From assembly GCA_035630295.1 (NCBI GenBank), contig DASQKY010000020.1, forward strand, positions 1 to 64,000: a DNA stretch of 64,000 nt. The letters are read 5' to 3'. Of the stretch, positions 25,601 through 32,315 are shown piece by piece. The notes beneath the pieces are model-generated. The model saw nothing but the letters and a program-made list of their open reading frames with translations, made no database searches and had not been told where the DNA came from. This stretch comes from Acidimicrobiales bacterium (GTDB lineage: Bacteria; Actinomycetota; Acidimicrobiia; Acidimicrobiales; Iamiaceae). Numbering within the stretch: position 1 is the first letter of the stretch; each line of letters opens with the position of its first letter. The translations under genes and the position numbers were made by a program.

Positions 25601-25776
25601 GGGCGGTCGCGGCCAGCGCGGCCGGCATGGGTTGCGTCGTCTACGTCGGAGGCGGGCTCACAGCCGAGAGCGACTTCGACGGCACGGGCGCCGTCACGAT
25701 CTCGACCATGAGCGACCTCCCCCATGCGGTCGGATCGATCCTGCGTCGGAGCACCGGAGGACCGGTCAGCGGTTGA
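22684..25776 (+). CDS. STAND NTPase with helical-repeat region and C-terminal HAD phosphatase domain
   Basis: This is 1030 aa in one uninterrupted frame. Residues about 20-390 are a STAND/NACHT-like NTPase. They contain Walker A GPPGSGKT (54-61), Walker B VLVVDGLDEID (D141), a VFLSVRD arginine, the GNP box at 225-227 (EGNPLVLKLLL) and the FHKSVHDYLRDHF helix typical of the winged-helix part. Residues about 390-790 are TPR-like helical repeats. Residues 805-1030 are a complete HAD subfamily IA hydrolase with motif I D813-C-D-G-V-L-V-D-S, motif II VASSGTHQ, motif III K944 (AGKPAPD) and motif IV E968-D969, plus a cap helix region. STAND proteins act as signal-triggered switches and several are anti-phage sensors. 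A C-terminal HAD effector is unusual. Function inferred. Confidence 0.85.
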   Translation: MTTETPGASRYYFAGLERLIRARSDAFVGREALLRSLISLASTEGDGGVRVITGPPGSGKTSLLCRLIHELDTARPVHHIVGRDSGRDKPRLILQSLVGQIVVKYGFPLAVADDVDVLARDLSNLLVEIDRRGEREVLVVDGLDEIDIVPLQRVLSLLPAPPPPSTRVFLSVRDGTIEGEIITALDARRISLKPLDLSETVRYAKTTGSSISFERLSDLHESAEGNPLVLKLLLANSVDRDPAIGPSAGTDPMASAIKRVVDRASEQVGAAVTADVLGAIHVAAGEIDRRDLREILEEVSSHDLHRALEAVEELLDHDAVRLAFFHKSVHDYLRDHFTRREVRRFHELIVDWLSQEALDSGSRRSTLINHLLHCDQVDSAIRLLSGAGHVDALRRDLGDGPAFQEWLNDWELARDRVQLDEVGRETIARSLVATASRYFQFLHDNAVFARLGQNGAADELEWLGTSIVEPQEAALVLFLRGAIRYHNGDLEGADVLYEMAQIEVLRAGEASVAFRIHQFRGLAAQYSGRFADALGHYAQSRIEAERTGHPLYHVFSHSCAGNTLTMQARPDAALLEQQRALDLLRDPATGVREDPDLLSVEHFQTNVASALTRIAESHLALGDVQQASSLLAEAASIYDELPSRDRYFLYFVQVSAEVQLQIAVGEGHAVHVDDTRSMVWDAFVLCRTSAHRSRSLRILAGCDLLDGNTSGAEALARQALDMVPERTAPVERMRALLVLADAVASADEAQALRRDARQLGIDLGMDESELGLARDPRISIPADASGPPAPHAATASSIDGAHAGTVDGLVILDCDGVLVDSERISIAHAREVLADLGWEVSDEEIIDRFVGRSDEFMRAAVVERLGRPVPDWDVRYTRSLIERLSREVQPVAGVLAAIDELGSARMCVASSGTHQKLKATLGAVGLLPRFSGRIYSSQDVAAGKPAPDLFLHAAQVEGFEPSACVVVEDSRPGAVAASAAGMGCVVYVGGGLTAESDFDGTGAVTISTMSDLPHAVGSILRRSTGGPVSG

Positions 25777-25849
25777 GCGTTGGCCACGCCGGGATCGGTT
25801 CCCGTGGACCACCCGCACGCCTCGAGCAGACCCCCAGCCGTGAGGTCGA

Positions 25850-25872
25850 GGCGGGGGCCGGTCACCCCCGCC
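25850..25872. terminator. Hairpin between the STAND-HAD gene and the convergent GNAT gene
   Basis: GGCGGGGG and CCCCCGCC pair over 8 bp with a 7-nt loop, overlapping the 3' end of the minus-strand GNAT gene. It marks the right edge of the lower-bias region. Confidence 0.45.
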
Positions 25873-26956
25873 GTCGGCTCGACAGTCGGTCGCGGGCGGT
25901 GCCGGCCCGGAGGAGTGCCTTCCGGGCGGCCAGGCGGAGGCGGGGGTGGGCCAGCACGAAGTCAGTGGCCGCCCGGGGCGGGCCGGTCCGGGCCCGGTGG
26001 AGCCAGCTGGCCGGGCCGGGGTGGTGGACGGTGCCGCTCACCACCGTGACCTCCCGGTCCTTGAAGCTGTCCTTGTAGTCGTGCTCCCCGGCTCCCAGGT
26101 CGAACAGGGTGATGCCGTCGGCCGCGGCCAGGGGCACCATCTCCAGCAGGTGGACCAGGCCCGGCTGGTAGCGGGACAACTCGGTGTCATACGCCGGGAA
26201 CCAGTGGGCCAGCACGTGGTGCGAGCGCAGCACCAGGCACAGGGCGGCCGGGGTCCCGTCGACGGTGAGGGCCGACAGGTGGGCGGCGAAGCCGTCGGTG
26301 CGGGTGTCGAGCAGGTCGCGCACCAGGCCGGCCACCGCGGGCTGGGCGAAGCGGTCGCGCCGGCCCGTCCGCCGGTACTGGGCCGACTTCCAGCGCATCA
26401 GGAGGGCCAGGTCGTCGTGGCTCCGCGTGTCGAACAGGGCCTCCACCTCGCCCCGCTGCCGGGCCAGCCGCCGCCCGTGGTAGCGGGCCTTCTTGATGCG
26501 TCCCGAGTCGGCCCGCCGGGCGGCCCAGGCCTCGACCCCGTCGCCCAGGTCCATCACCGGTGACGCGTGCCGGGCGGCGTGTCGGGGGGCCAGCGTGTCG
26601 GCCTGGCCGGGGACCAGGTGGTCGAACTCCCACACCGACAGGCCCGAGGCCCGGCGCAGGGCCCCGGCGTCCCAGGGCACGCCGGGGGCCAGGACCGCGC
26701 CCTGGCCGTCGGTGAGGCCCAGGCCCAGGGCCCGTCCGGCGCCGAGCCGGCCGGCGTGGAAGGCGAAGAAGCCCACCACGTCGGGTCCGTCCTCCAGGAC
26801 GGCGACCCGGGTGTCGGGCCAGTGCCGGTCGATGGCCACGGCCAGCTCGGGTCGCAGGAAGGGGCTGGCCAGGTCGGGATCGGCCTCCTGGAGGGCGGCC
26901 CAGCGGGCGATCTCGGCCTCGCCCAGCTCGCCGGGGCGCACCGCGGTGGCCCTCAT
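25862..26956 (-). CDS. CelD/BcsL-type GNAT acetyltransferase
   Basis: This 364-aa protein resembles the CelD/FemAB-like GNAT acetyltransferases of exopolysaccharide loci, which probably acylate glycans or sugar precursors. Visible are the N-terminal strand-helix PDLASPFLRPELAVAI, the basic RIKKARYHGRRLARQ segment and the C-terminal FDLGAGEHDYKDSFKDREV block, a hallmark of the family. Codon use returns to the strong GC3 bias of the main genome. The gene is the leftmost member of the glycan block and faces away from the operon at 27549. Confidence 0.82.
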   Translation of the reverse strand: MRATAVRPGELGEAEIARWAALQEADPDLASPFLRPELAVAIDRHWPDTRVAVLEDGPDVVGFFAFHAGRLGAGRALGLGLTDGQGAVLAPGVPWDAGALRRASGLSVWEFDHLVPGQADTLAPRHAARHASPVMDLGDGVEAWAARRADSGRIKKARYHGRRLARQRGEVEALFDTRSHDDLALLMRWKSAQYRRTGRRDRFAQPAVAGLVRDLLDTRTDGFAAHLSALTVDGTPAALCLVLRSHHVLAHWFPAYDTELSRYQPGLVHLLEMVPLAAADGITLFDLGAGEHDYKDSFKDREVTVVSGTVHHPGPASWLHRARTGPPRAATDFVLAHPRLRLAARKALLRAGTARDRLSSRRRG

Positions 26957-27045
26957 CTCGGGCCTCCGTCCGCGGGCGGGCCGCTGGGGGCCGGGTGGGC
27001 GAGCGCCGGGGGTCGGTCAGGGGGGAGCGGCTCGGGACGGTCAAG

Positions 27046-27435
27046 ATGGGTGGCGTCCCACCCGCCGCTCAGGTCGACCTCCCCGTGTCCGACGCCTTCA
27101 CCCCCACCACCCGGCCGATGCCGCACCTGCTGGCCGTGGTCGTGCCCTCGTTCGCGCTGGCCGGCCTGGCGGTCGTGGGCGACTGGCCGGTGGCCGTGCG
27201 CGGCGTGTTGGTCCTGTGGGCGGTGATCGGCGTGCCGGGCCTGGTGGTGGCTACCCGCCTCGGGGCCCGGACCACGGTGGAGCGGGTGGTGGTCGGTGGG
27301 GCGGCCGCCGCGGCGGCCACCATCGTGGTGTCCCAAGTGCTCCTCTACTCCGGTCAGTGGTCGCCGGAGCTGCTGTTGGCGGCCATGGGGGTGCTGTGTG
27401 TGGTCGGGGCGGGGCGGCGGCGTTTGCCGCGCTGA
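27046..27435 (+). CDS. Small multi-helix membrane protein
   Basis: This is about 129 aa from ATG 27046; GTG 27085 would shorten it by 13. Three hydrophobic segments are visible (MPHLLAVVVPSFALAGLAVV, GVLVLWAVIGVPGLVVA, VVVGGAAAAAATIVV). The C-terminus is short and basic (GRRRLPR). It resembles the N-terminal part of larger glycan-cluster membrane proteins, so it could be a short stand-alone protein or a truncated one. It is divergent from the GNAT gene and 113 bp before the glycosyltransferase operon. Confidence 0.55.
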   Translation: MGGVPPAAQVDLPVSDAFTPTTRPMPHLLAVVVPSFALAGLAVVGDWPVAVRGVLVLWAVIGVPGLVVATRLGARTTVERVVVGGAAAAAATIVVSQVLLYSGQWSPELLLAAMGVLCVVGAGRRRLPR

Positions 27436-27481
27436 CCTGGTCACGGGGCTCGTCATCTCACTTTGGGTGATCGGTCGGTTG

Positions 27482-27499
27482 ACTCTCGCTACAGAGAGT
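27482..27499 (+). promoter_or_regulatory. Small inverted repeat in the leader of the glycan operon
   Basis: ACTCTC-GCTACA-GAGAGT, flanked on both sides by GTTGACT (27478 and 27502), lies in a locally AT-richer 113-bp spacer ahead of the GT operon. It could be an operator or a weak terminator of the preceding gene. I could not assign a convincing -35/-10 pair. Confidence 0.35.
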
Positions 27500-27548
27500 A
27501 GTTGACTTCGGGATCAAGAACCTCCCCCGAGCAGCAGGAGCCCGGCCC

Positions 27549-29438
27549 GTGACCACGACCGAACCCGCGCCGACGGCCGTCGGCCCCGAGCTGGTCCTCC
27601 TGGGCCGCTCGGAGACCGAGCGGCGAGCCGGCGGGCGGCCCTCCTCTCCGGACCGACGCCGATCCGACCGCCGGCAGCGGCCGGCCCTCCACCGCAGTCC
27701 CGCCCCCCGCGTGTCGGTGGTGATCCCGACCCTCAACGAGGAGCAGAACCTCCGCCACGTCCTGCCCTTCCTCCCGGAGTGGGTCGACGAGGTGGTCATC
27801 GTGGACGGCCGGTCCACCGACGGCACCGTGGCCGAGGCCCGGCGCCTCCTACCCGACGTGGTCATCGTCACCGACCCGGAGCCGGGCAAGGGCCGGGCCC
27901 TCATGACCGGGTTCCACGCCAGCACCGGCGACATCCTCGTCACCCTCGACGCCGACGGCTCGATGGACCCGGCCGAGATCCCCCGTTACGTCTACGCCCT
28001 CATGGCCGGGGCCGACTACGTGAAGGGGTCGCGGTTCGTGCACGGCGGGGCCACCGACGACATGAGCCTGATCCGCAAGGTCGGCAACCGGGCGCTCACC
28101 GAGGCCGTGCGGCGCACCTACGGCGGGCGGTTCTCGGACCTCTGCTACGGCTACAACGCCTGCTGGCGCGACGTGCTGCCCTACCTGGAGGGCCGGGCCC
28201 CCGGCTTCGAGATCGAGACCCACATGAACATCCGGGCCCTCAGCGCCGGCCTGGTCGTGCTGGAGGTGCCGAGCTTCGAGGCCGAGCGGGTCCACGGGGT
28301 GAGCAACCTGCGCACCGTGCGCGACGGCTTCCGGGTGCTGCGCACCATCGTCGTCGAGCGCACGCGGGTGGCCCGGGCCTCCCTGCCCCCGTCGGCCGGA
28401 GCCCGGCCGGCGGTCGCCCTGACCAGCCCGGAGGCGCCCCACGCCTGGGACCGCCACCCCCACCGGCGGCCCCGCCCCGCCGATCCCCTCACCGTCTCCG
28501 CCGTGGTCTGCACCCACGACCTGGCCCGGTGGGACGACCTGGTCCGGTCGGTCAACAGCCTGCGCACCCAGACCGTGCCGCCGGCCGAGGTCCTCGTCGT
28601 CGTCGACCACAACCCCGAGCTGCTGGCCCGGGCCCGGGCCGAGCTCACCCAGGTGCGGGTCCTGCCCAACACCGGGCCCAAGGGCCTCTCCGGAGGCCGC
28701 AACACGGCGTGGGCCGAGGCCTGCGGTGACATCGTGGCCTACATCGACGACGACGCCCACGCCGACATCGACTGGATCGAGCGGCTGCTCGACGCCTACC
28801 GCACCCCGCAGGTGCTGGCCGTCGGCGGGGCCGTGCTGCCCCAGTGGGAGACCGGCCGGCCCTCGTGGATGGCCGAGGAGCTGGACTGGGTGGTGGGCTG
28901 CACCTACCGGGGCCTGCCCGAGGTGCGCTCGACGGTGCGGAACCTGATCGGCGCCAACATGTCGTTCCGGCGCCAGGTGCTGGCCGATCTGGGCGGCTTC
29001 GACACCGGGCTGGGCCGCCGGGGCCACGACGGTGCCGGGTGCGAGGAGACCGAGGTCTGCATCCGGGCCCTGCAGCGCCACCAGGACGGCGAGGTCATCT
29101 TCGAGCCGGCGGCCCGGGTGTGGCACCGGGTCCCCGAGGAGCGGGCCTCGTGGGAGTACTTCGTGCGCCGCTGCCGGGCCGAGGGCCGGTCCAAGGCCGG
29201 CGTGGCCGCCCGCACGGGCAGCGAGCGGGCCCTGGCCTCGGAGCGGGCCTACGTGTCCCGGACCCTGCCCGCCGCCGTGGCCCGCAACGTGGGCCGCTCG
29301 CTGCGGCTCGACCCGGCCGGGGCCACCGGGGCGGCCTCCATCGTGGCCGGCACCGCCCTGGTCACCTTCGAGTACGCGCGCGGCCGCCTCGACCAGCGCG
29401 CCGGGCGGCCGGGGGCCCGGCCCGGCCGAGCATCGTGA
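27549..29438 (+). CDS. Bifunctional protein with two GT2 glycosyltransferase domains
   Basis: This 629-aa protein with a GTG start carries two family-2 domains. Domain 1 (about residues 53-255) begins RVSVVIPTLNEEQNL, with VTLDADGSMDP as the DxD-type metal site, and resembles polyprenyl-phosphate glycosyltransferases. Domain 2 (about 314-600) begins TVSAVVCTHDLARW, with AYIDDDAHADIDW as its DDD site, and has the GGFDTGLGRRGHDGAGCEETE acceptor block, as in rhamnosyl- or galactosyl-type transferases. A Pro/His/Arg-rich linker separates them. Each could add a different sugar or one could make the lipid-linked donor. First gene of a five-gene chain joined by 4-nt overlaps. Confidence 0.88.
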   Translation: MTTTEPAPTAVGPELVLLGRSETERRAGGRPSSPDRRRSDRRQRPALHRSPAPRVSVVIPTLNEEQNLRHVLPFLPEWVDEVVIVDGRSTDGTVAEARRLLPDVVIVTDPEPGKGRALMTGFHASTGDILVTLDADGSMDPAEIPRYVYALMAGADYVKGSRFVHGGATDDMSLIRKVGNRALTEAVRRTYGGRFSDLCYGYNACWRDVLPYLEGRAPGFEIETHMNIRALSAGLVVLEVPSFEAERVHGVSNLRTVRDGFRVLRTIVVERTRVARASLPPSAGARPAVALTSPEAPHAWDRHPHRRPRPADPLTVSAVVCTHDLARWDDLVRSVNSLRTQTVPPAEVLVVVDHNPELLARARAELTQVRVLPNTGPKGLSGGRNTAWAEACGDIVAYIDDDAHADIDWIERLLDAYRTPQVLAVGGAVLPQWETGRPSWMAEELDWVVGCTYRGLPEVRSTVRNLIGANMSFRRQVLADLGGFDTGLGRRGHDGAGCEETEVCIRALQRHQDGEVIFEPAARVWHRVPEERASWEYFVRRCRAEGRSKAGVAARTGSERALASERAYVSRTLPAAVARNVGRSLRLDPAGATGAASIVAGTALVTFEYARGRLDQRAGRPGARPGRAS

Positions 29439-30703
29439 GCGTCCCGCGCCCGACCGCGCCGGACCCGGTCGACGCCTCGTCGGGCGTCCTCGACCTCGAC
29501 CTCGACCGCCCGCTGCCGGCCATCGCCGCCCCCGGGTGCGAGCGCGAGGTGCGCTGCCTCCTGCGCCGGGGCGGCGTCCCCGTCGGCTGCGTCGACCTCA
29601 CCGTGCCCGGGACCGGCCTGGCCCCCGCCGCGGTGGCCGAACGGGTCGACCCCGACCGGTGGGCGGCCCGGAGCACTGACCCGGTGGCGGGGGCGGTGGC
29701 CGGTGGCGGCGGTGGGGCGGCGGACCTCACCGTCGCCATCGCCACCCGCGACCGGCCCGAGGCCCTGGGCCGCGCCCTGGACTCGGTCCAGGCCTCGACC
29801 GCCCCCCCGGCCCGGATCGTGGTGGTCGACAACGCCCCCGGCGACGACGCCACCGCCGCCCTGGTCGCGGCCCGGCGGGCCGCCGATCCCCGGATCACCT
29901 ACGTCCGGGAGGGCATGGCCGGGCTGGCCTGCGCCCACAACGCGGCCCTGCCCCTGGTGGACACGCCGTTCGTGGCCTTCACCGACGACGACGTGGTGGT
30001 CGACCCCGGCTGGACGGCCTGGGTGCGGGCCGGCTTCGACGCCGCCGACGACGTGGCCTGCGTGACCGGGCTGATCTTCCCGGCCGAGCTGCGCACGGCC
30101 GAGCAGTGGTGGATCGAGCGGGGGGCGGCCTTCGCCAAGGGCTACGACCGGCGCGTCGTCGACCCGGCCGTCGAGGCTCGCCGCGACCCCCTGTTCCCCT
30201 TCGCCGCCGGCTCGTTCGGGTCGGGGGCCAACATGGCCTTCGCCACCGACGTGCTGCGGGCCATGGGGGGCTTCGACCCGGCCCTGGGGGCCGGCAGCGG
30301 ATCGCTCGGGGGCGACGACCTGGCCGCCATCCACGACGTCCTGGCCCGGGGCCACCGCCTGGTCTACGAGCCGGCCGCCGTCGTCTTCCACCACCACCAC
30401 GAGGGCTACGACGCCCTCCGGCGCCAGGTCTACGGCTACGGCGCCGGCCTGACCGCCTACCTCACCAGCCTGGTGGTCGACCGCCCGGCCACCGCCCTGG
30501 CCATGGCGGCCCGGGCCGGGCGCGGGGCCCGCCACGCCCTGGCCCCCTCGTCCCCCCGCAACACCCGCCGCCCCGGCACCCACGCCGAGCTGGCCCGGGT
30601 CGAGCGGGCCGGCATGCTGTCGGGGCCGTGGCGCTACGTCCGGACCCGCCACCAGCGCCGCGGCCTCCGGCCGGCGGCCACGCCCTCGGGAGGCCCCCGG
30701 TGA
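29435..30703 (+). CDS. Family 2 glycosyltransferase
   Basis: This 422-aa protein starts at a GTG overlapping the previous stop by 4 nt. The GT-A domain begins at about residue 97 (TVAIATRDRPEALGRAL), with donor site FVAFTDDDVVVDPGW and the acceptor-side block FGSGANMAFATDVLRAMGGF. The first 95 residues have no recognised domain and are proline- and acid-rich. A C-terminal basic tail of about 60 residues follows. Its sequence is close in style to domain 2 of the preceding protein, suggesting duplication within the operon. Confidence 0.88.
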   Translation: MSVPRPTAPDPVDASSGVLDLDLDRPLPAIAAPGCEREVRCLLRRGGVPVGCVDLTVPGTGLAPAAVAERVDPDRWAARSTDPVAGAVAGGGGGAADLTVAIATRDRPEALGRALDSVQASTAPPARIVVVDNAPGDDATAALVAARRAADPRITYVREGMAGLACAHNAALPLVDTPFVAFTDDDVVVDPGWTAWVRAGFDAADDVACVTGLIFPAELRTAEQWWIERGAAFAKGYDRRVVDPAVEARRDPLFPFAAGSFGSGANMAFATDVLRAMGGFDPALGAGSGSLGGDDLAAIHDVLARGHRLVYEPAAVVFHHHHEGYDALRRQVYGYGAGLTAYLTSLVVDRPATALAMAARAGRGARHALAPSSPRNTRRPGTHAELARVERAGMLSGPWRYVRTRHQRRGLRPAATPSGGPR

Positions 30704-31524
30704 CCACCCCCATCCCCGTCCTGCTCTACCACGGCGTCGCCCCCTCGGCCCCGCCCGCCCTCCAACCCTGGGTCATGCACCCGGACCGCTTCGCCGCCCA
30801 CCTCGACCTCATCGTGGAGCGGGGGTGCACGGCGGTGACCATCAGCGACCTGGTCGACGCCGTCCGGGAGGGGCGCGACCTGCCCGAGCGGCCGGTGGCC
30901 ATCACCTTCGACGACGGCTTGGCCGACTTCGCCGAGCACGCGTGGCCGGCCCTGCGCCAGCGTGGCCTGACCGCCACCCTCTACGTCGTGGCCGGCGCCG
31001 TCGGGGGGCAGGCCGACTGGCTGGCCGACCTCGGCCAGCCGCCGCCCATGCTCACCTGGGACCAGGTCCGGGACCTGGCCCGGGAGGGCTGCGAGATCGG
31101 CTCGCACAGCCTCAGCCACCCCGAGCTGGACACGCTCCGGGCCGGCCCGCTGGCCGCCGAGGTGGCCCTCAGCCGGCGGGAGCTGTCGAGCCAACTGGGC
31201 CGGCCCGTCCGCTCCTTCGCCTACCCCCACGGCTACCACGATCGCCGGGTCCGCGAGGCCGTGGTCGATGCCGGCTACGAGTCCGCCTGCGCGGTGCGGG
31301 AGGCCCTCAGCAGCCGGGAGGACGACCCCTACGCCCTGGCCCGGGTCACGCTGCTCCACGACGCCGGCACCGACGTCGTGGCCGACGTGCTCGACGGCCG
31401 GGGCCACCGGGTGGCGCCGTTCCCCGAGCCGGTGCGGACCAAGGCCTGGCGCCTGGTGCGCCGGGTCGGTGGGCCCGGCGCGGCGGCCGTCGTCGAGAGG
31501 TTGCGGGGCGGGCGGGCGGCGTGA
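30700..31524 (+). CDS. Polysaccharide deacetylase (NodB homology domain)
   Basis: This 274-aa protein has a GTG start inside a 4-nt overlap. The carbohydrate esterase family 4 motifs are complete: VAITFDDGLADF (D71, D72), EIGSHSLSHPEL (metal-binding H136 and H140) and FAYPHGYHD. Such enzymes remove N- or O-acetyl groups from glycans using a divalent metal. There is no signal peptide, so it would act in the cytoplasm on precursors or be exported otherwise. Operon context suggests that it tailors the glycan made by the adjacent transferases. Confidence 0.9.
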   Translation: MTTPIPVLLYHGVAPSAPPALQPWVMHPDRFAAHLDLIVERGCTAVTISDLVDAVREGRDLPERPVAITFDDGLADFAEHAWPALRQRGLTATLYVVAGAVGGQADWLADLGQPPPMLTWDQVRDLAREGCEIGSHSLSHPELDTLRAGPLAAEVALSRRELSSQLGRPVRSFAYPHGYHDRRVREAVVDAGYESACAVREALSSREDDPYALARVTLLHDAGTDVVADVLDGRGHRVAPFPEPVRTKAWRLVRRVGGPGAAAVVERLRGGRAA

Positions 31525-32315
31525 CGTTCCGGGGGCGCGCCCTGCGGGCCCTGGCCGTGGCCGTCCTGGCCTTCGGCGCCACCGGCTGCCCTCCGCCGGC
31601 CGAGGTCGGCGCCCTGTTGCTGGACGAGGGCTTCCCCGGCACGGCGCTGGCCCGGTCCCGGTGGGGGACGTGCCACTGGTGGGGCCCCGACGGGTGCACC
31701 ATCCTGACCAACGACGAGCTGGAGTGGTATCGGGCCGAGCAGGTCGAGGTGCGGGGCGGCGTGCTGCGGCTGACGGCCCGGCCGGAGGTCACGGTGGCCG
31801 AGGGCCGGACCTTCCCCTACTTGTCGGGGATGGTCAGCTCCGGCCGGCCCGGCGACGAGCCGACCGACCGGCCCCGCTTCGCCTTCACCTACGGGCGGGT
31901 CGAGGCCCGCTTCCGGGTGCCGCGGGGCACCGGCCTGTGGCCCGCCATCTGGATGCTGCCGGTGACCAACCGGTCCCTGCCCGAGATCGACCTGGTCGAG
32001 GTGTACGGCCACGCCCCCGACCGGCCGTCGATGACCTTCCACGACTCGGCGGGCGGCCGCAAGCGCCGCGAGGTGCAGACCGCGGACCTGTCGGTGGGGT
32101 GGCACACGGTGGTGCTGGACTGGTCCCGCGACCGCCTCACCTGGAGCATCGACGGCGTGGACCGGTTCTCGGTCACCGGCGCCCAGGTGCCCCGGGAGCC
32201 GATGTACCTGGTGGCCAACCTGGCCGTCGGCGGCCCGGCCGGCGCCCCCACGGCCGCCACCCGCTTCCCGGCCACGTTCCTCGTCGACTCGGTGCGGGTC
32301 TGGGCCGCGCCGTGA
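31521..32315 (+). CDS. Glycoside hydrolase family 16 lipoprotein
   Basis: This 264-aa protein, coupled by a 4-nt overlap, has a short signal segment with a lipobox-like Cys23 (GATGC). The GH16 active site reads E155-I-D157-L-V-E160 (PEIDLVEVYG), giving nucleophile, helper and acid/base. Strands GRVEARFRVPRGTGLWPAIWML before it and VLDWSRDRLTWSIDGVDRF after it fit a beta-jelly roll. GH16 enzymes cut beta-1,3/1,4-glucans or galactans. It may trim or release the polysaccharide made by this operon. Confidence 0.9.
   Translation: MTFRGRALRALAVAVLAFGATGCPPPAEVGALLLDEGFPGTALARSRWGTCHWWGPDGCTILTNDELEWYRAEQVEVRGGVLRLTARPEVTVAEGRTFPYLSGMVSSGRPGDEPTDRPRFAFTYGRVEARFRVPRGTGLWPAIWMLPVTNRSLPEIDLVEVYGHAPDRPSMTFHDSAGGRKRREVQTADLSVGWHTVVLDWSRDRLTWSIDGVDRFSVTGAQVPREPMYLVANLAVGGPAGAPTAATRFPATFLVDSVRVWAAP

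Noticed and set aside
25081-25776. The HAD domain as a separate downstream gene
   Set aside because: No stop codon, ribosome-binding site or start codon separates it from the STAND part. The frame and codon style continue without a break.
27463-27510. Possible promoter formed by the two TTGACT boxes
   Set aside because: The second TTGACT falls where a -10 would be and no TANNNT element is found at the right spacing from either box.
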